From CAYULW01 sp964445815 (GTDB lineage: Bacteria > Bacteroidota > Bacteroidia > Flavobacteriales_E > Vicingaceae): a stretch of 59,493 nt of DNA. Below, piece after piece: positions 1 through 8,329 of this stretch. The stretch's first letter is position 1; the number at the start of each line of letters is the position of its first letter. Location of the stretch: positions 1 through 59,493 of the forward strand of contig CAYULW010000012.1 in NCBI GenBank assembly GCA_964445815.1, given 5' to 3'. The position numbers and the translations under genes were made by a program. The notes beneath the pieces were generated by a model. The model did not search any database. It was not told the origin of the DNA and saw only the letters and a program-made list of their open reading frames with translations.

Positions 1-55
1 TTTCAATGTACGTCTTTCCTCTTCCCTTTCTTCCTTCTGCGGAGAGGAAGGGATT
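1..55 (-). repeat. Direct repeat holding a partial tRNA-Ser 3' end
   Basis: Positions 1-55 and 149-203 are the same 55 bases, offset by 148. The second copy covers the last 16 bases of the intact tRNA-Ser gene plus about 39 bases of its downstream flank. The first copy therefore carries a tRNA 3' end without the rest of the tRNA. The unit touches the window edge and may extend further. Between the copies (56-148) lie short hairpins, such as CTCGG-N7-CCGAG on the minus strand, but no gene. It could be a tandem duplication or an attachment-site footprint; the sequence alone does not decide. Confidence 0.75.
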
Positions 56-187
56 ATCTCCCTTCAGTCGATGTGTTCGTCTTGATTACAAGACTCGGAA
101 CGAACCCGAGGGTTCTCATCCCCTAAACATCAAACCTCTTCATTCTTTTTTCAATGTACGTCTTTCCTCTTCCCTTTCTTCCTTCTG

Positions 188-274
188 CGGAGAGGAAGGG
201 ATTCGAACCCCCGATACAGTCTCCTGCATACACGCTTTCCAAGCGTGCGCCTTAAGCCACTCGGCCACCTCTCC
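188..274 (-). tRNA. tRNA-Ser (anticodon GGA)
   Basis: Read on the minus strand, this is an 87-base cloverleaf with acceptor GGAGAGG paired to CCTCTCC, a T-loop GTTCGAAT, a long variable arm typical of class II tRNAs, and an anticodon loop reading CTTGGAAAG with anticodon GGA. The discriminator base is G, as expected for tRNA-Ser. CCA is not encoded. The 3' end and its flank are repeated at 1-55. Confidence 0.96.
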
Positions 275-363
275 AGTATACGTTCCTCTTCTATGAGCTA
301 AACGGTTCGCCAAATTACAAAAAAATCAATGATAGCAAAACGTTCAGGCAAGTTAAGATTAGG

Positions 364-1392
364 TTAATAATCCGACACCTCTCCTCTCAAATTTTGAACT
401 AAGTAGGTTCTTTTCTCTTCCAAATTCAACTCTTCACATGCTAATAGATACATTAGCTTCGTAATCGCTGCCTCAAAGGTCATGTCTTTACCACTTAACA
501 CACCTGAATGTGCCAAATGAATTCCCGTCTCGTATTTTTCCTGAATGACACTGCCTGTATCACATTGAGTCACATTCAAGACCAATACCTCTCGTTCAAC
601 AAGTGTTTGTATACAATGGCTAAACCAGGTTTCTTTTGGTGCATTACCGGAACCATAGGTCTCTATAATCAACCCCCTTAGATTTGGAATATCAGCAATA
701 GCACGAAATACTTTTTCCGAAATACCCGGATATAGCTTTATGCTGGCAACATCTTTACAAATGCGTTTTCTACTGTAAAAGGCTTGATCAGAAATACCAT
801 TGATGGCAAAGCGATTGTATTTAATGTGCACACCTGCTTCAGCCAATAAAGGATAATTAGGTGATTGAAACGCTTCAAAGTGCTCAGCACTAACTTTGGT
901 CGTCCTGTTTCCACGGTATAAAGAATACTCAAAATAAATAGCTACTTCTGGAACCAGTGGTTTGCCATTCTCCATAGCTCCTGCTATTTCAATAGCCGTT
1001 ATCAGGTTTTCCTTACCATCCGTTCGAATTTTCCCGATGGGCAATTGACTCCCCGTGAATATAATTGGCTTGGAAACATTTTCCAACAGAAAGCTCAATG
1101 CCGAAGCAGAATAAGCCATGGTATCGGAACCATGAAGTATCACAAAACCATCAAACACTTTATAGTTTGTATCAATCAAATCCACCAGTTCAAACCAGAC
1201 TGTATCGTTCATGTTTGAAGAGTCTATAGGTTTTTTAAGAGAAACCACTTTCAAATCAATTTGAAGTTTCTCTAATTCCGGAACATTGTCATAAAGCTGG
1301 TCAAAATCTATCGGATTTAATGTACCCGTCTTAGCATCCTCTACCATGCCTATTGTTCCTCCGGTATATATGATTAATACTTTAGGGTTCAT
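364..1392 (-). CDS. ansA: Type I L-asparaginase
   Basis: Hydrolyses L-asparagine to aspartate and ammonia in the cytoplasm. The 342-residue protein is the usual length for the cytosolic type I family. The N-terminal nucleophile motif YTGGTIG lies at residues 9-15 and the second catalytic block HGSDTM at 87-92, followed by the type I-like segment FTGSQLP. There is no signal peptide, which fits the cytosolic AnsA class rather than the periplasmic AnsB class. It lies two bases downstream of tatD on the same strand, so the two are probably co-transcribed. Assignment to the asparaginase family is firm; type I is supported by length and missing signal peptide. Confidence 0.93.
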   Translation of the reverse strand: MNPKVLIIYTGGTIGMVEDAKTGTLNPIDFDQLYDNVPELEKLQIDLKVVSLKKPIDSSNMNDTVWFELVDLIDTNYKVFDGFVILHGSDTMAYSASALSFLLENVSKPIIFTGSQLPIGKIRTDGKENLITAIEIAGAMENGKPLVPEVAIYFEYSLYRGNRTTKVSAEHFEAFQSPNYPLLAEAGVHIKYNRFAINGISDQAFYSRKRICKDVASIKLYPGISEKVFRAIADIPNLRGLIIETYGSGNAPKETWFSHCIQTLVEREVLVLNVTQCDTGSVIQEKYETGIHLAHSGVLSGKDMTFEAAITKLMYLLACEELNLEEKRTYLVQNLRGEVSDY

Positions 1393-1394
1393 GA

Positions 1395-2165
1395 TTAAAG
1401 GCTAAAAATTTCTAATGCATTTGCTGTTGTTTGTTCTGCCACTTGTCTCAATGGTATTGATTTAACTTCGGACAATCGCTCTGCAATGTACAACAAATAA
1501 CTGCTTTCATTTCTCTTACCTCTATAGGGTACAGGAGATAAATATGGGGCATCTGTTTCCAAAACCAAATGTTTAAGGTCTACGTGCTCAAACACCTGAT
1601 CCAAACCCGCTTTTTTAAATGTCAAGACTCCCCCAATTCCCAACTTAAAATTGCCGTAGTCGATAATGTGATTGGCTTGTTCCAAAGTACCTGTAAAACA
1701 ATGGAAAATACCAAAGAGCCTCTCATCATTGCACTCATCTACGACTTCAAATATTTCATCAAATGCCTCTCTACAATGAATGACGATGGGCAGTTGCCTT
1801 TTTTTGGCCCATTCTATTTGTCGCTTAAAAGCGTATTTCTGCTGTTCGATAAAGGTCTTGTCCCAATACAAGTCAATCCCTATCTCACCGACACCCCAAT
1901 ATTTTCTTTGATCAAAATGCAATTCAATTTGGTCGAGCACTTGCTCAACATTTTCATTAACCGAGCATGGGTGTAATCCCATCATTGGAAAACAAGAGTT
2001 TGGATATTTACTACATAAAGCATACATGCCTTGAACAGAGTCCAAATCAATATTGGGTAAGAAGAGTTTTTCAACGCCTGCACTTAAAGCCCGTTTTATC
2101 ATCTCATCTCTATCTTCATCAAATTGTTCGGCATAAAGGTGTGCATGTGTATCTATAAATTGCAT
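1395..2165 (-). CDS. tatD: TatD family metal-dependent hydrolase (DNase-like)
   Basis: A 256-residue TIM-barrel metallo-hydrolase of the TatD/YcfH family. These are Mg-dependent nucleases or deoxyribonucleases with roles in DNA repair. Visible metal-binding motifs are DTHAHL near the N-terminus, GEIGID, PIVIHCREA, FHCFTG and the C-terminal ETDAPYLSP. A longer reading with seven extra residues begins upstream, but the ATG at 2165 is preferred: it starts just before the conserved IDTHAH motif, and a promoter box lies about 5 bases upstream. First gene of a probable tatD-ansA operon, divergent from the glycosyltransferase gene. Confidence 0.92.
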   Translation of the reverse strand: MQFIDTHAHLYAEQFDEDRDEMIKRALSAGVEKLFLPNIDLDSVQGMYALCSKYPNSCFPMMGLHPCSVNENVEQVLDQIELHFDQRKYWGVGEIGIDLYWDKTFIEQQKYAFKRQIEWAKKRQLPIVIHCREAFDEIFEVVDECNDERLFGIFHCFTGTLEQANHIIDYGNFKLGIGGVLTFKKAGLDQVFEHVDLKHLVLETDAPYLSPVPYRGKRNESSYLLYIAERLSEVKSIPLRQVAEQTTANALEIFSL

Positions 2166-2169
2166 GGAA

Positions 2170-2177
2170 CAAATGTA
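2170..2177 (-). promoter_or_regulatory. TAnnTTTG promoter box for tatD-ansA
   Basis: On the minus strand the bases read TACATTTG, an exact match to the Bacteroidota -7 box. It sits so close to the tatD ATG that the transcript would be leaderless or nearly so. No clear -33 TTTG is visible. Confidence 0.45.
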
Positions 2178-2233
2178 AAATTTCAAGCAAAGCGAATCTG
2201 TTTTAATTATTCATTTAATTTGTCAAAGCATTC

Positions 2234-3199
2234 ATGAAGGTCAAAATCTTAATTGTTCGTTTCAGTTCTATAGGAGACATTGTGTTAACCACTCCTGTCA
2301 TTCGCTGCCTGGCTGAGCAGATTCATGGAGATGTAGAAATTCACTACCTCACCAAGAAGACTTACCGCCCCCTTTTAGAACATAACCCTTACCTTTTGAA
2401 AATTCATAGTATAGATCAATCAACAAATGAGGTGATCGCTGATTTAAGAGCAGAACAGTTTGATTACATCATTGATTTGCATAAAAATCTAAGGTCTTCA
2501 AGGGTTAAATCAAGATTAAAAGCTTTGGCTTTTTCATTTGACAAACTCAATTGGCAGAAGTGGTTATTGGTCAATCTCAAGATCAATAAGCTCCCTGATG
2601 TACACATAGTTGATCGCTATCTCGACACCTGCAAGGCATTAGGCATTGAAAATGATCAAAAAGGATTGGATTATTTTTTGCCCGAAAACATAGGCTATCC
2701 GAAATTCATTCCTTCTGAATTTAAGTCCAATTACACGGTTATTGTTTTGGGTGCGAATCATTTCACCAAACGAATTCCTCGACATAAAATTCTGGAGTTT
2801 ATAGATAGCCATAAAGGACCTTTTCTTTTGATTGGTGGTTCGGAAGACAGTGAATTGGGGCAGTCTTTAGAAAAAGATAAGCCTGAGCTGGTTTTAAACT
2901 GTGCGGGAAAAACAACCTTGCATGAATCTGCTTATCTGATTCAAAATAGTCAAAAGGTACTCACTCCGGATACCGGTATGATGCACATTGCTGCGGCATT
3001 TAAAAAGAAGATCCTTTCCATATGGGGCAATACCGTGCCTGAATTTGGTATGTATCCTTATCTGCCAAGCGAGAAAGACACATTTAAGATCGTAGAAAAC
3101 AATGCGCTTAAATGCAGACCTTGTTCTAAAATCGGTTTTGATCAATGCCCTAAAAAACATTTTAAGTGCATGGAAGAATTAGATCTGAAATCGATCTAA
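2234..3199 (+). CDS. Glycosyltransferase family 9 (heptosyltransferase-like)
   Basis: A 321-residue cytoplasmic GT-B glycosyltransferase resembling ADP-heptose:LPS heptosyltransferases (WaaF/WaaC/RfaQ type). The N-terminus has the family pattern ILIVRFSSIGDIVLTTP, and the C-terminal half has TPDTGMMHIAAA followed by a SIWGNT segment, the usual nucleotide-sugar binding region. The cysteine-rich C-terminus (KCRPCSKIGFDQCP) is also common in family 9 members. It probably adds a core sugar to lipopolysaccharide; the real donor and acceptor cannot be read from sequence. It ends with a 4-base convergent overlap with the thioesterase gene. Confidence 0.88.
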   Translation: MKVKILIVRFSSIGDIVLTTPVIRCLAEQIHGDVEIHYLTKKTYRPLLEHNPYLLKIHSIDQSTNEVIADLRAEQFDYIIDLHKNLRSSRVKSRLKALAFSFDKLNWQKWLLVNLKINKLPDVHIVDRYLDTCKALGIENDQKGLDYFLPENIGYPKFIPSEFKSNYTVIVLGANHFTKRIPRHKILEFIDSHKGPFLLIGGSEDSELGQSLEKDKPELVLNCAGKTTLHESAYLIQNSQKVLTPDTGMMHIAAAFKKKILSIWGNTVPEFGMYPYLPSEKDTFKIVENNALKCRPCSKIGFDQCPKKHFKCMEELDLKSI

Positions 3200-3723
3200 C
3201 CTGCCGCTTTCTCTGCTTGTTCAAATAAGGCTTTTAATTCTGTCGCTTTCTCCGGTTTCATTTTCCCCGCCAGAATCAGGCTCAACTGTCTTCTCCTCAG
3301 TGCTGAAGCAAAGCGTTCTTTTTCTTGCTCGGTTTCCGGAACAAGCTCAGGCACCTCAATCGGACTTCCATTTTGATCAACAGCGACAAAGGTATAAATG
3401 GCTTCATTGCATTTTACTCTGCCTCCATTATTCTGATCGACAAAGACATCCAGATACACCTCCATAGAAGAGGTAAATGCTCTGGAAACTTTTGCTTCGA
3501 TTGATACTACATCACCTAATTTAATGGGTTTTTGAAAGGCCACATTATTTACTGAAGCTGTTACTACTACTCTTCTGGAATGCCTTTGAGCAGCAATACC
3601 GGCCGTAATGTCCATCCAATTCAACAATTGCCCACCCATCAAATTACCCAACACATTGGTATCGTTTGGTAAAACAATCTTGGAAGTTTGAGCAAAGGTC
3701 TCTTTAGCAAATCGTGCTTTCAT
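3196..3723 (-). CDS. Acyl-CoA thioesterase, YciA-like hotdog fold
   Basis: A 175-residue hotdog-fold thioesterase expected to hydrolyse acyl-CoA to free acid and CoA in the cytoplasm. The family signature N-x3-N-LMGGQLLNWMD is present near residues 24-40, followed by VTASVNNVAFQKPIKLGDVVSIEAKV, which is typical of YciA/BACH-type enzymes. The C-terminal tail (residues about 140-175) is charged and helical, as in many Bacteroidota homologues. Its own promoter lies 20 bases upstream. Substrate chain length is not predictable. Confidence 0.88.
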   Translation of the reverse strand: MKARFAKETFAQTSKIVLPNDTNVLGNLMGGQLLNWMDITAGIAAQRHSRRVVVTASVNNVAFQKPIKLGDVVSIEAKVSRAFTSSMEVYLDVFVDQNNGGRVKCNEAIYTFVAVDQNGSPIEVPELVPETEQEKERFASALRRRQLSLILAGKMKPEKATELKALFEQAEKAAG

Positions 3724-3742
3724 CGCATTTTAATTTGGCGGG

Positions 3743-3772
3743 CAAAGGTACTTAGGAATTAAACAAGCTCAA
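3743..3772 (-). promoter_or_regulatory. Promoter of the thioesterase gene (TTG-N19-TACCTTTG... spacing)
   Basis: On the minus strand TTG (3770-3772) is followed by 20 bases and TACCTTTG (3743-3750), matching the Bacteroidota -33/-7 promoter with good spacing. The start codon is about 20 bases downstream. Confidence 0.6.
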
Positions 3773-3804
3773 GTTTAATAAGCGCCAATTTTAAAAAAGG
3801 CAAC

Positions 3805-4863
3805 CTAAAACTCTTTAACCAGTAACCAGGCGTGGGGGTTATGGTAGTTTTTCACTTTTTCCAAAAGCTGAACCGCTTCTTCTCGAGTAGCAAAACTTTG
3901 GTAACTGACTGCATGTAAATTTTTGTAGTCCCCAAGTAAACGTGCCTCATATCCTTCAGACTGTAGATCTTTGACCAAACCTTGAGCATTTGATGCATTT
4001 GAAAAGCAGCCGCCCATAACATGAAATCTAAGCGTTTTTGGAAGATAATCCATAACGACTTCTGTATTATCCTCTTCAATGGGGATCTCTTCTTTTAAAA
4101 CCCCATCAACATAGAGTGCATTAGTTCCTTCATAAAGACTCAATTCGTCCGGGAATTTAAGGGCATTGTATTCCGAATCTACCTTTTCTAATGTTTTTAA
4201 ATCTGTCTTGTGTTCTTGGTAGGTTAGTGGTTCGTTATCCCAAAATTTTAGATTGGAAAACTGAAGTTGATTATTATGGCTTCCTTGATTGATAAACAAG
4301 CTTAGTGATAACAAAAAGAAAAAGATAGCCGCCGCAGGCCAAAAGACCTTCTTTTTTTTCTCTTCCTCCTTATTTTTCAAAATAAGTGGAATCACCTTTT
4401 CTACACTCTCCTCAATTGCCTTCGCTTTTGACTTTCTTTGAATAGGTTGTACCCTAAAAGCATTCATTCCAAAACTCTCTAATAGATAGTCATTCTCTTC
4501 AACAGCTTCGAATTGAATGTTCTCCTCCGGATCTAAATATAAGGTTCCAACGTCCTGTATAAAAATTCGGTCGCCTTGGTTTAAACCTTCTATAGATCGA
4601 TTAACAAAAGCAGAGACCAAACCTTTCGCTTCATCGTAAGAAATAGACTGACGTTGAGCAATATGATTGGTCAATAAGCCATCATTATTTCTCAAGTTTT
4701 TATTAAACGAAATGTGTTTTGAAGGTGGAATAAATTTGTGCTGAATGGGTTTGATTTCAGCTGTAGCATAATTAGCAACAAATCCACCAAAATCAGGCAC
4801 AATCACACAGTCGTACTGATACAATAAGTCAGATATATACAAATCTATTTTAACTTCTTGCAT
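3805..4863 (-). CDS. HU-CCDC81 and SPOR domain membrane protein
   Basis: A 352-residue protein with three parts. Residues 1-140 resemble the tandem bacterial HU-CCDC81 domains (ISDLLYQYDCVIVPDFGGFVANY is a recognisable start). A basic stretch and one membrane segment follow at about residues 168-191 (KKKKVFWPAAAIFFFLL). The C-terminal 75 residues form a SPOR domain, the module that binds denuded peptidoglycan at division septa. The expected topology is a cytoplasmic HU-like part, one membrane span and a periplasmic SPOR. It follows kdsB with a 37-base gap, so the two may be co-transcribed. The architecture is common in Bacteroidota, but I know of no assigned molecular role. Confidence 0.88.
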   Translation of the reverse strand: MQEVKIDLYISDLLYQYDCVIVPDFGGFVANYATAEIKPIQHKFIPPSKHISFNKNLRNNDGLLTNHIAQRQSISYDEAKGLVSAFVNRSIEGLNQGDRIFIQDVGTLYLDPEENIQFEAVEENDYLLESFGMNAFRVQPIQRKSKAKAIEESVEKVIPLILKNKEEEKKKKVFWPAAAIFFFLLSLSLFINQGSHNNQLQFSNLKFWDNEPLTYQEHKTDLKTLEKVDSEYNALKFPDELSLYEGTNALYVDGVLKEEIPIEEDNTEVVMDYLPKTLRFHVMGGCFSNASNAQGLVKDLQSEGYEARLLGDYKNLHAVSYQSFATREEAVQLLEKVKNYHNPHAWLLVKEF

Positions 4864-4900
4864 AAGGCTAAGGTAGTGAGAATTGAGAAATTAATGCCAT

Positions 4901-5644
4901 TTAAACAGAGAATCTTTCTTCTATCTTTTTAAGGTCTTCTGGAGTATCTATACAGTAGGATTCTTCTTCAGTTACAGCCGTCTTGATTTTCAAACCATTT
5001 TCTATCCATCGTAGTTGTTCCAGACCCTCGGATAACTCTAAAGGAGTTTGCTTCATCTCTGTAATTTGAAGCAAGGTATCTCTGCGGTATGCATACATTC
5101 CTATATGTTTAAAAAAAGAGGTTTGATCGAGCCATGTTTTTTTGCTTCCCGCTCTCACAAATGGGATGGCCTGACGACTAAAGTAAATGGCAAACCCTTC
5201 AATATCCACTATCACTTTTGGTCGGTTAGGATCTTCTAGTTCCGCCAAATTTGTAATTGGTTTAATTAAAGTAGCTATGTCTGTCGAATCCTGATCAAAA
5301 CAAGACAAAATCAGTCGGATTTGATCTGTAGAAACAAAAGGTTCGTCTCCTTGTATATTGACCACTATATCGTAATTTTCTTTTTGCTGCAATAAAGCAT
5401 CCTTACAGCGATCTGTTCCACTTGGGTGATCTGTAGAGGTCATTACCGCTTCTCCACCAAACGCATTGACGGCAAGCAAGATGCGCTCATCATCAGTAGC
5501 TACCACTATCTTATCAAATACCTTTGCAGACAAGGCTTGCTCATATACTCTTTGAATCATTGACCGACCTAAAACCTCAACCAAAGGTTTACCGGGAAAG
5601 CGCGTTGATGCAAATCTAGCAGGTATTATTCCAATTGTGCGCAT
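4901..5644 (-). CDS. kdsB: 3-deoxy-manno-octulosonate cytidylyltransferase (CMP-KDO synthetase)
   Basis: Activates KDO with CTP to CMP-KDO, the donor for the inner core of lipopolysaccharide. The 247-residue protein has the nucleotidyltransferase motif IIPARFASTRFPGKPL at the N-terminus, then VATDD, a SGTDRC segment, NIQGDEPF (metal and nucleotide binding) and the C-terminal GIDTPEDL-like element (CIDTPEDL). Length and motif order match KdsB. A TACATTTG promoter box lies 20 bases upstream, and the divergent dprA promoter overlaps the same short region. Confidence 0.95.
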   Translation of the reverse strand: MRTIGIIPARFASTRFPGKPLVEVLGRSMIQRVYEQALSAKVFDKIVVATDDERILLAVNAFGGEAVMTSTDHPSGTDRCKDALLQQKENYDIVVNIQGDEPFVSTDQIRLILSCFDQDSTDIATLIKPITNLAELEDPNRPKVIVDIEGFAIYFSRQAIPFVRAGSKKTWLDQTSFFKHIGMYAYRRDTLLQITEMKQTPLELSEGLEQLRWIENGLKIKTAVTEEESYCIDTPEDLKKIEERFSV

Positions 5645-5651
5645 GTTTTTT

Positions 5652-5671
5652 TACTTTTGAAAACAAATGTA
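5652..5671. promoter_or_regulatory. Overlapping divergent promoter boxes for kdsB and dprA
   Basis: The minus strand carries TACATTTG at 5664-5671 for kdsB. The plus strand carries TACTTTTG at 5652-5659 for dprA. Both are exact TAnnTTTG matches, packed into 20 bases, so the two polymerases probably exclude each other. Neither has an obvious -33 TTTG. Confidence 0.5.
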
Positions 5672-5684
5672 AGCTGTTTTTCAA

Positions 5685-6788
5685 TTGAACGATAAAATCA
5701 ACCAAATCGCAGTCTCTCTCATTTCGGGTATAGGACATATTGGTGCTAAAAAACTAATTGCCTATTGCAGTGATGCCGAAGCCGTTATGAAGGAAAGCAA
5801 ATCTGCCCTAATTAGAATTCCCGGGATTGGCAGTACAATAGCTCAAAAAGTAATAACAGGGAGGAATGAGGCAAAAGATCGAGCAGAAGACCTTTATCAA
5901 AAGTGTTCTGAACAGAATATCAATATACATTACTTTTTAGAGGAATCTTATCCCCAACGTTTATTCCACTGTGAAGATGGGCCATTGATATTGTATTCCA
6001 AGGGAGACATTAATCTTAATCCATCTAGAGCAATAAGCATAGTAGGTACACGCAATGCCACAGTAAAAGGTAAAGCCTTCTGCGAAAAACTAATTGAAGA
6101 GCTTGTTCCATATGACACTACTATTATATCCGGACTGGCTTATGGAATTGACATTACTGCTCATAAAGCAGCTCTTAATCAGAAAATTCCTACTCAAGCC
6201 GTGCTAGCCTGTGGTTTAGATAATGTTTATCCCAAGGTTCATCTCAAATATGCTCAGCAAATGCAAGAAAATGGCGGACTACTTTCCGACTATCCAATAA
6301 ATACTCAGCTTTTGCCATCTAACTTTGCCGAACGCAATAGGATTATTGCAGGAATGAGTGATGCCGTTATTGTTATTGAGTCCTCTGCTAAAGGAGGGTC
6401 TTTAATTACAGCTAATCTTGCGAACAGCTATAATAGAGATGTTTTCGCTGTTCCAGGCCGCCCTGATGACAGCCATTCATTAGGCTGCAACCAACTAATA
6501 AAAACAAACAAAGCTGCCCTTATTGAATCAGCAAAAGATATCGCTTACATTTTAGGATGGGATGAGCAGGTCTCTATTAGGTCGCCACAACCTAAACTAT
6601 TCTTAGACCTAAGTGATAATGAAAAAGAGATCATCCACCTTTTTGACCAAAATCAATTGCTCGGAGTTGACGAAATTAGCATAAAAGGTGGTTTGAGCAT
6701 GAGTCAAACTTCCAGTCTATTGCTCAATTTAGAATTTAAAGGCATTATTCGTTCACATCCCGGAAAACGATTTGAGTTGATTCGCTAG
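5685..6788 (+). CDS. dprA: DNA-processing protein DprA (TTG start)
   Basis: Binds incoming single-stranded DNA and loads RecA during natural transformation. The 367-residue protein has an N-terminal helix-hairpin-helix region (IPGIGSTIAQKV, near residue 45), then the DprA Rossmann core: SIVGTRNAT, ISGLAYGIDITAHKAAL, LACGLDNVYP, FAERNRIIAGMSDAVIVIES, GGSLITANLA and VFAVPGRPDDSHSLGCNQLI. A C-terminal winged-helix domain starts near residue 305. The likely start is TTG at 5685: the only nearby upstream ATG (5667) is followed at once by a stop codon, and a promoter box lies 26 bases upstream. Confidence 0.94.
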   Translation: MNDKINQIAVSLISGIGHIGAKKLIAYCSDAEAVMKESKSALIRIPGIGSTIAQKVITGRNEAKDRAEDLYQKCSEQNINIHYFLEESYPQRLFHCEDGPLILYSKGDINLNPSRAISIVGTRNATVKGKAFCEKLIEELVPYDTTIISGLAYGIDITAHKAALNQKIPTQAVLACGLDNVYPKVHLKYAQQMQENGGLLSDYPINTQLLPSNFAERNRIIAGMSDAVIVIESSAKGGSLITANLANSYNRDVFAVPGRPDDSHSLGCNQLIKTNKAALIESAKDIAYILGWDEQVSIRSPQPKLFLDLSDNEKEIIHLFDQNQLLGVDEISIKGGLSMSQTSSLLLNLEFKGIIRSHPGKRFELIR

Positions 6789-6820
6789 TTTATCCGTATC
6801 TCGTCAATGTTAAATTTATT

Positions 6821-6828
6821 TACATTTG
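6821..6828 (+). promoter_or_regulatory. TACATTTG promoter box for gdhA
   Basis: An exact TAnnTTTG match 32 bases upstream of the gdhA ATG. The -33 region has no clear TTTG. Confidence 0.5.
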
Positions 6829-6859
6829 CCCGATAATTAAGAAATTAATACAACACAGA

Positions 6860-8227
6860 ATGAGTAGAACAGGTAATGCAGCCATAGATGCCAAGATTGA
6901 AGAATTCTTGGCCAGAGTTGCAGCTAAAAATGGCCATGAGCCCGAATTCTTGCAAGCGGTTGAAGAAGTAGCCGAAACCGTAATTCCATTTATAGAAGAA
7001 AACTCTGAGTACCAAAAAGGTAAATTACTCGATCGTATGGTTGAGCCGGAAAGAGTAATCATGTTCCGTGTTCCATGGATCGATGATAATGGTGAAACGC
7101 AGGTCAATAGAGGATTCAGAATCGAAATGAATTCTGCAATAGGACCATATAAGGGTGGTTTAAGATTTCACCCGACAGTAAACCTAAGCGTTTTAAAGTT
7201 TCTGGCCTTTGAACAAGTGTTTAAGAATAGCTTAACTACTCTGCCAATGGGTGGAGGTAAAGGTGGATCTGACTTTGACCCCAAAGGAAAGTCAGACAAT
7301 GAAGTCATGCGTTTTTGTCAAAGTTTTATGACCGAGTTATCCAGACATATTGGTCCGAATACAGATGTTCCTGCCGGAGATATCGGTGTTGGGGGTAGAG
7401 AGATTGGCTACATGTTTGGTCAATACAAAAGATTAAGAAATGAGTTTACAGGAGTATTAACAGGAAAAGGCATTTCATTTGGAGGAAGTTTAATTCGTCC
7501 TGAAGCTACAGGTTATGGAACTGTATATTTCGCTAAAGAAATGCTGGCTACAAAAGATGATGACTTTCATGGAAAAACAGTTGTTATTTCAGGGTCGGGA
7601 AATGTGGCTCAATTTGCATTAGAGAAAGTGATACACCTTGGAGGTAAAGTGGTCACGGTTTCTGACTCTTCAGGTTATGTTCATGCTGAAAAGGGCTTTC
7701 ATTCAGAACACTTGGACTTCTTAAAAGAACTCAAGAATGTAAGAAGGGGAAGAGTTTCTGAGATAGCTGAAAAGTATGATGGTTTTGAATACTTTGAAGG
7801 TGAAAAGCCTTGGAACGTAAAATGCGATATTGCTTTACCTTGTGCTACTCAGAATGAATTGAAAAAAGAAGATGCTCAGGCATTGGTTAACAATGGATGT
7901 ATCTGTGTAGCTGAAGGTGCTAATATGCCATGTACTCCTGATGCCATTGAACTGTTCCATGAGCATAAAGTTTTATTCTCTCCCGGAAAGGCCTCTAATG
8001 CAGGTGGAGTTGCCACATCTGGTCTAGAAATGAGTCAAAATTCATTGCGATTATCTTGGACAAGAAAAGAAGTGGATGAAAAACTTCACGACATTATGGT
8101 TTCTATACATGAAGCATGTGTGAAATATGGTACCGAGGAAGACGGTTATGTTAACTATGTTAAAGGAGCAAATATTGCAGGCTTTGTAAAAGTCGCCGAT
8201 GCGATGCTTGCACAAGGTGTAGTATAA
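6860..8227 (+). CDS. gdhA: Glutamate dehydrogenase, hexameric NADP type
   Basis: Interconverts 2-oxoglutarate plus ammonia and glutamate. The 455-residue length fits the small hexameric class. The substrate region GPYKGGLRFHPTVNLSVLKFLAFEQVFKNSLT and the catalytic block LPMGGGKGGSDFDP (the reactive lysine) are intact, followed by PAGDIGVGGREIGYMFGQY and a Rossmann motif VISGSGNVAQFALEK. The motif set is that of NADP-specific biosynthetic enzymes; cofactor preference is inferred. The gene has its own promoter and ends at a strong hairpin terminator, so it is transcribed alone. Confidence 0.96.
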   Translation: MSRTGNAAIDAKIEEFLARVAAKNGHEPEFLQAVEEVAETVIPFIEENSEYQKGKLLDRMVEPERVIMFRVPWIDDNGETQVNRGFRIEMNSAIGPYKGGLRFHPTVNLSVLKFLAFEQVFKNSLTTLPMGGGKGGSDFDPKGKSDNEVMRFCQSFMTELSRHIGPNTDVPAGDIGVGGREIGYMFGQYKRLRNEFTGVLTGKGISFGGSLIRPEATGYGTVYFAKEMLATKDDDFHGKTVVISGSGNVAQFALEKVIHLGGKVVTVSDSSGYVHAEKGFHSEHLDFLKELKNVRRGRVSEIAEKYDGFEYFEGEKPWNVKCDIALPCATQNELKKEDAQALVNNGCICVAEGANMPCTPDAIELFHEHKVLFSPGKASNAGGVATSGLEMSQNSLRLSWTRKEVDEKLHDIMVSIHEACVKYGTEEDGYVNYVKGANIAGFVKVADAMLAQGVV

Positions 8228-8250
8228 ATTAATTGAATAATCATCAATAA

Positions 8251-8285
8251 AAAACCCTTTTTGAGCGAGTCAAAAAGGGTTTTTT
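8251..8285 (+). terminator. Rho-independent terminator of gdhA
   Basis: A perfect stem AAACCCTTTTTGA / TCAAAAAGGGTTT with a 5-base loop runs straight into a T-run. It lies inside the N-terminal extension of the longest kbl reading, which argues that kbl starts further downstream. Confidence 0.9.
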
Positions 8286-8292
8286 ATTTCAC

Positions 8293-8300
8293 TACATTTG
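8293..8300 (+). promoter_or_regulatory. TACATTTG promoter box for kbl
   Basis: An exact TAnnTTTG match between the gdhA terminator and the kbl ATG at 8330. The 30-base distance to the start is nearly the same as for gdhA. Confidence 0.5.
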
Positions 8301-8329
8301 GAAATCACAATGTATTAAAGAAGGATAAT

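Noticed and set aside
6..296. 96-residue open frame across tRNA-Ser
   Set aside because: It is antisense read-through of the tRNA and its partial copy; it has no family features.
8261..8329. Longer N-terminus for kbl from a TTG
   Set aside because: It begins inside the gdhA terminator and upstream of the kbl promoter box; the added residues are not conserved in the family.
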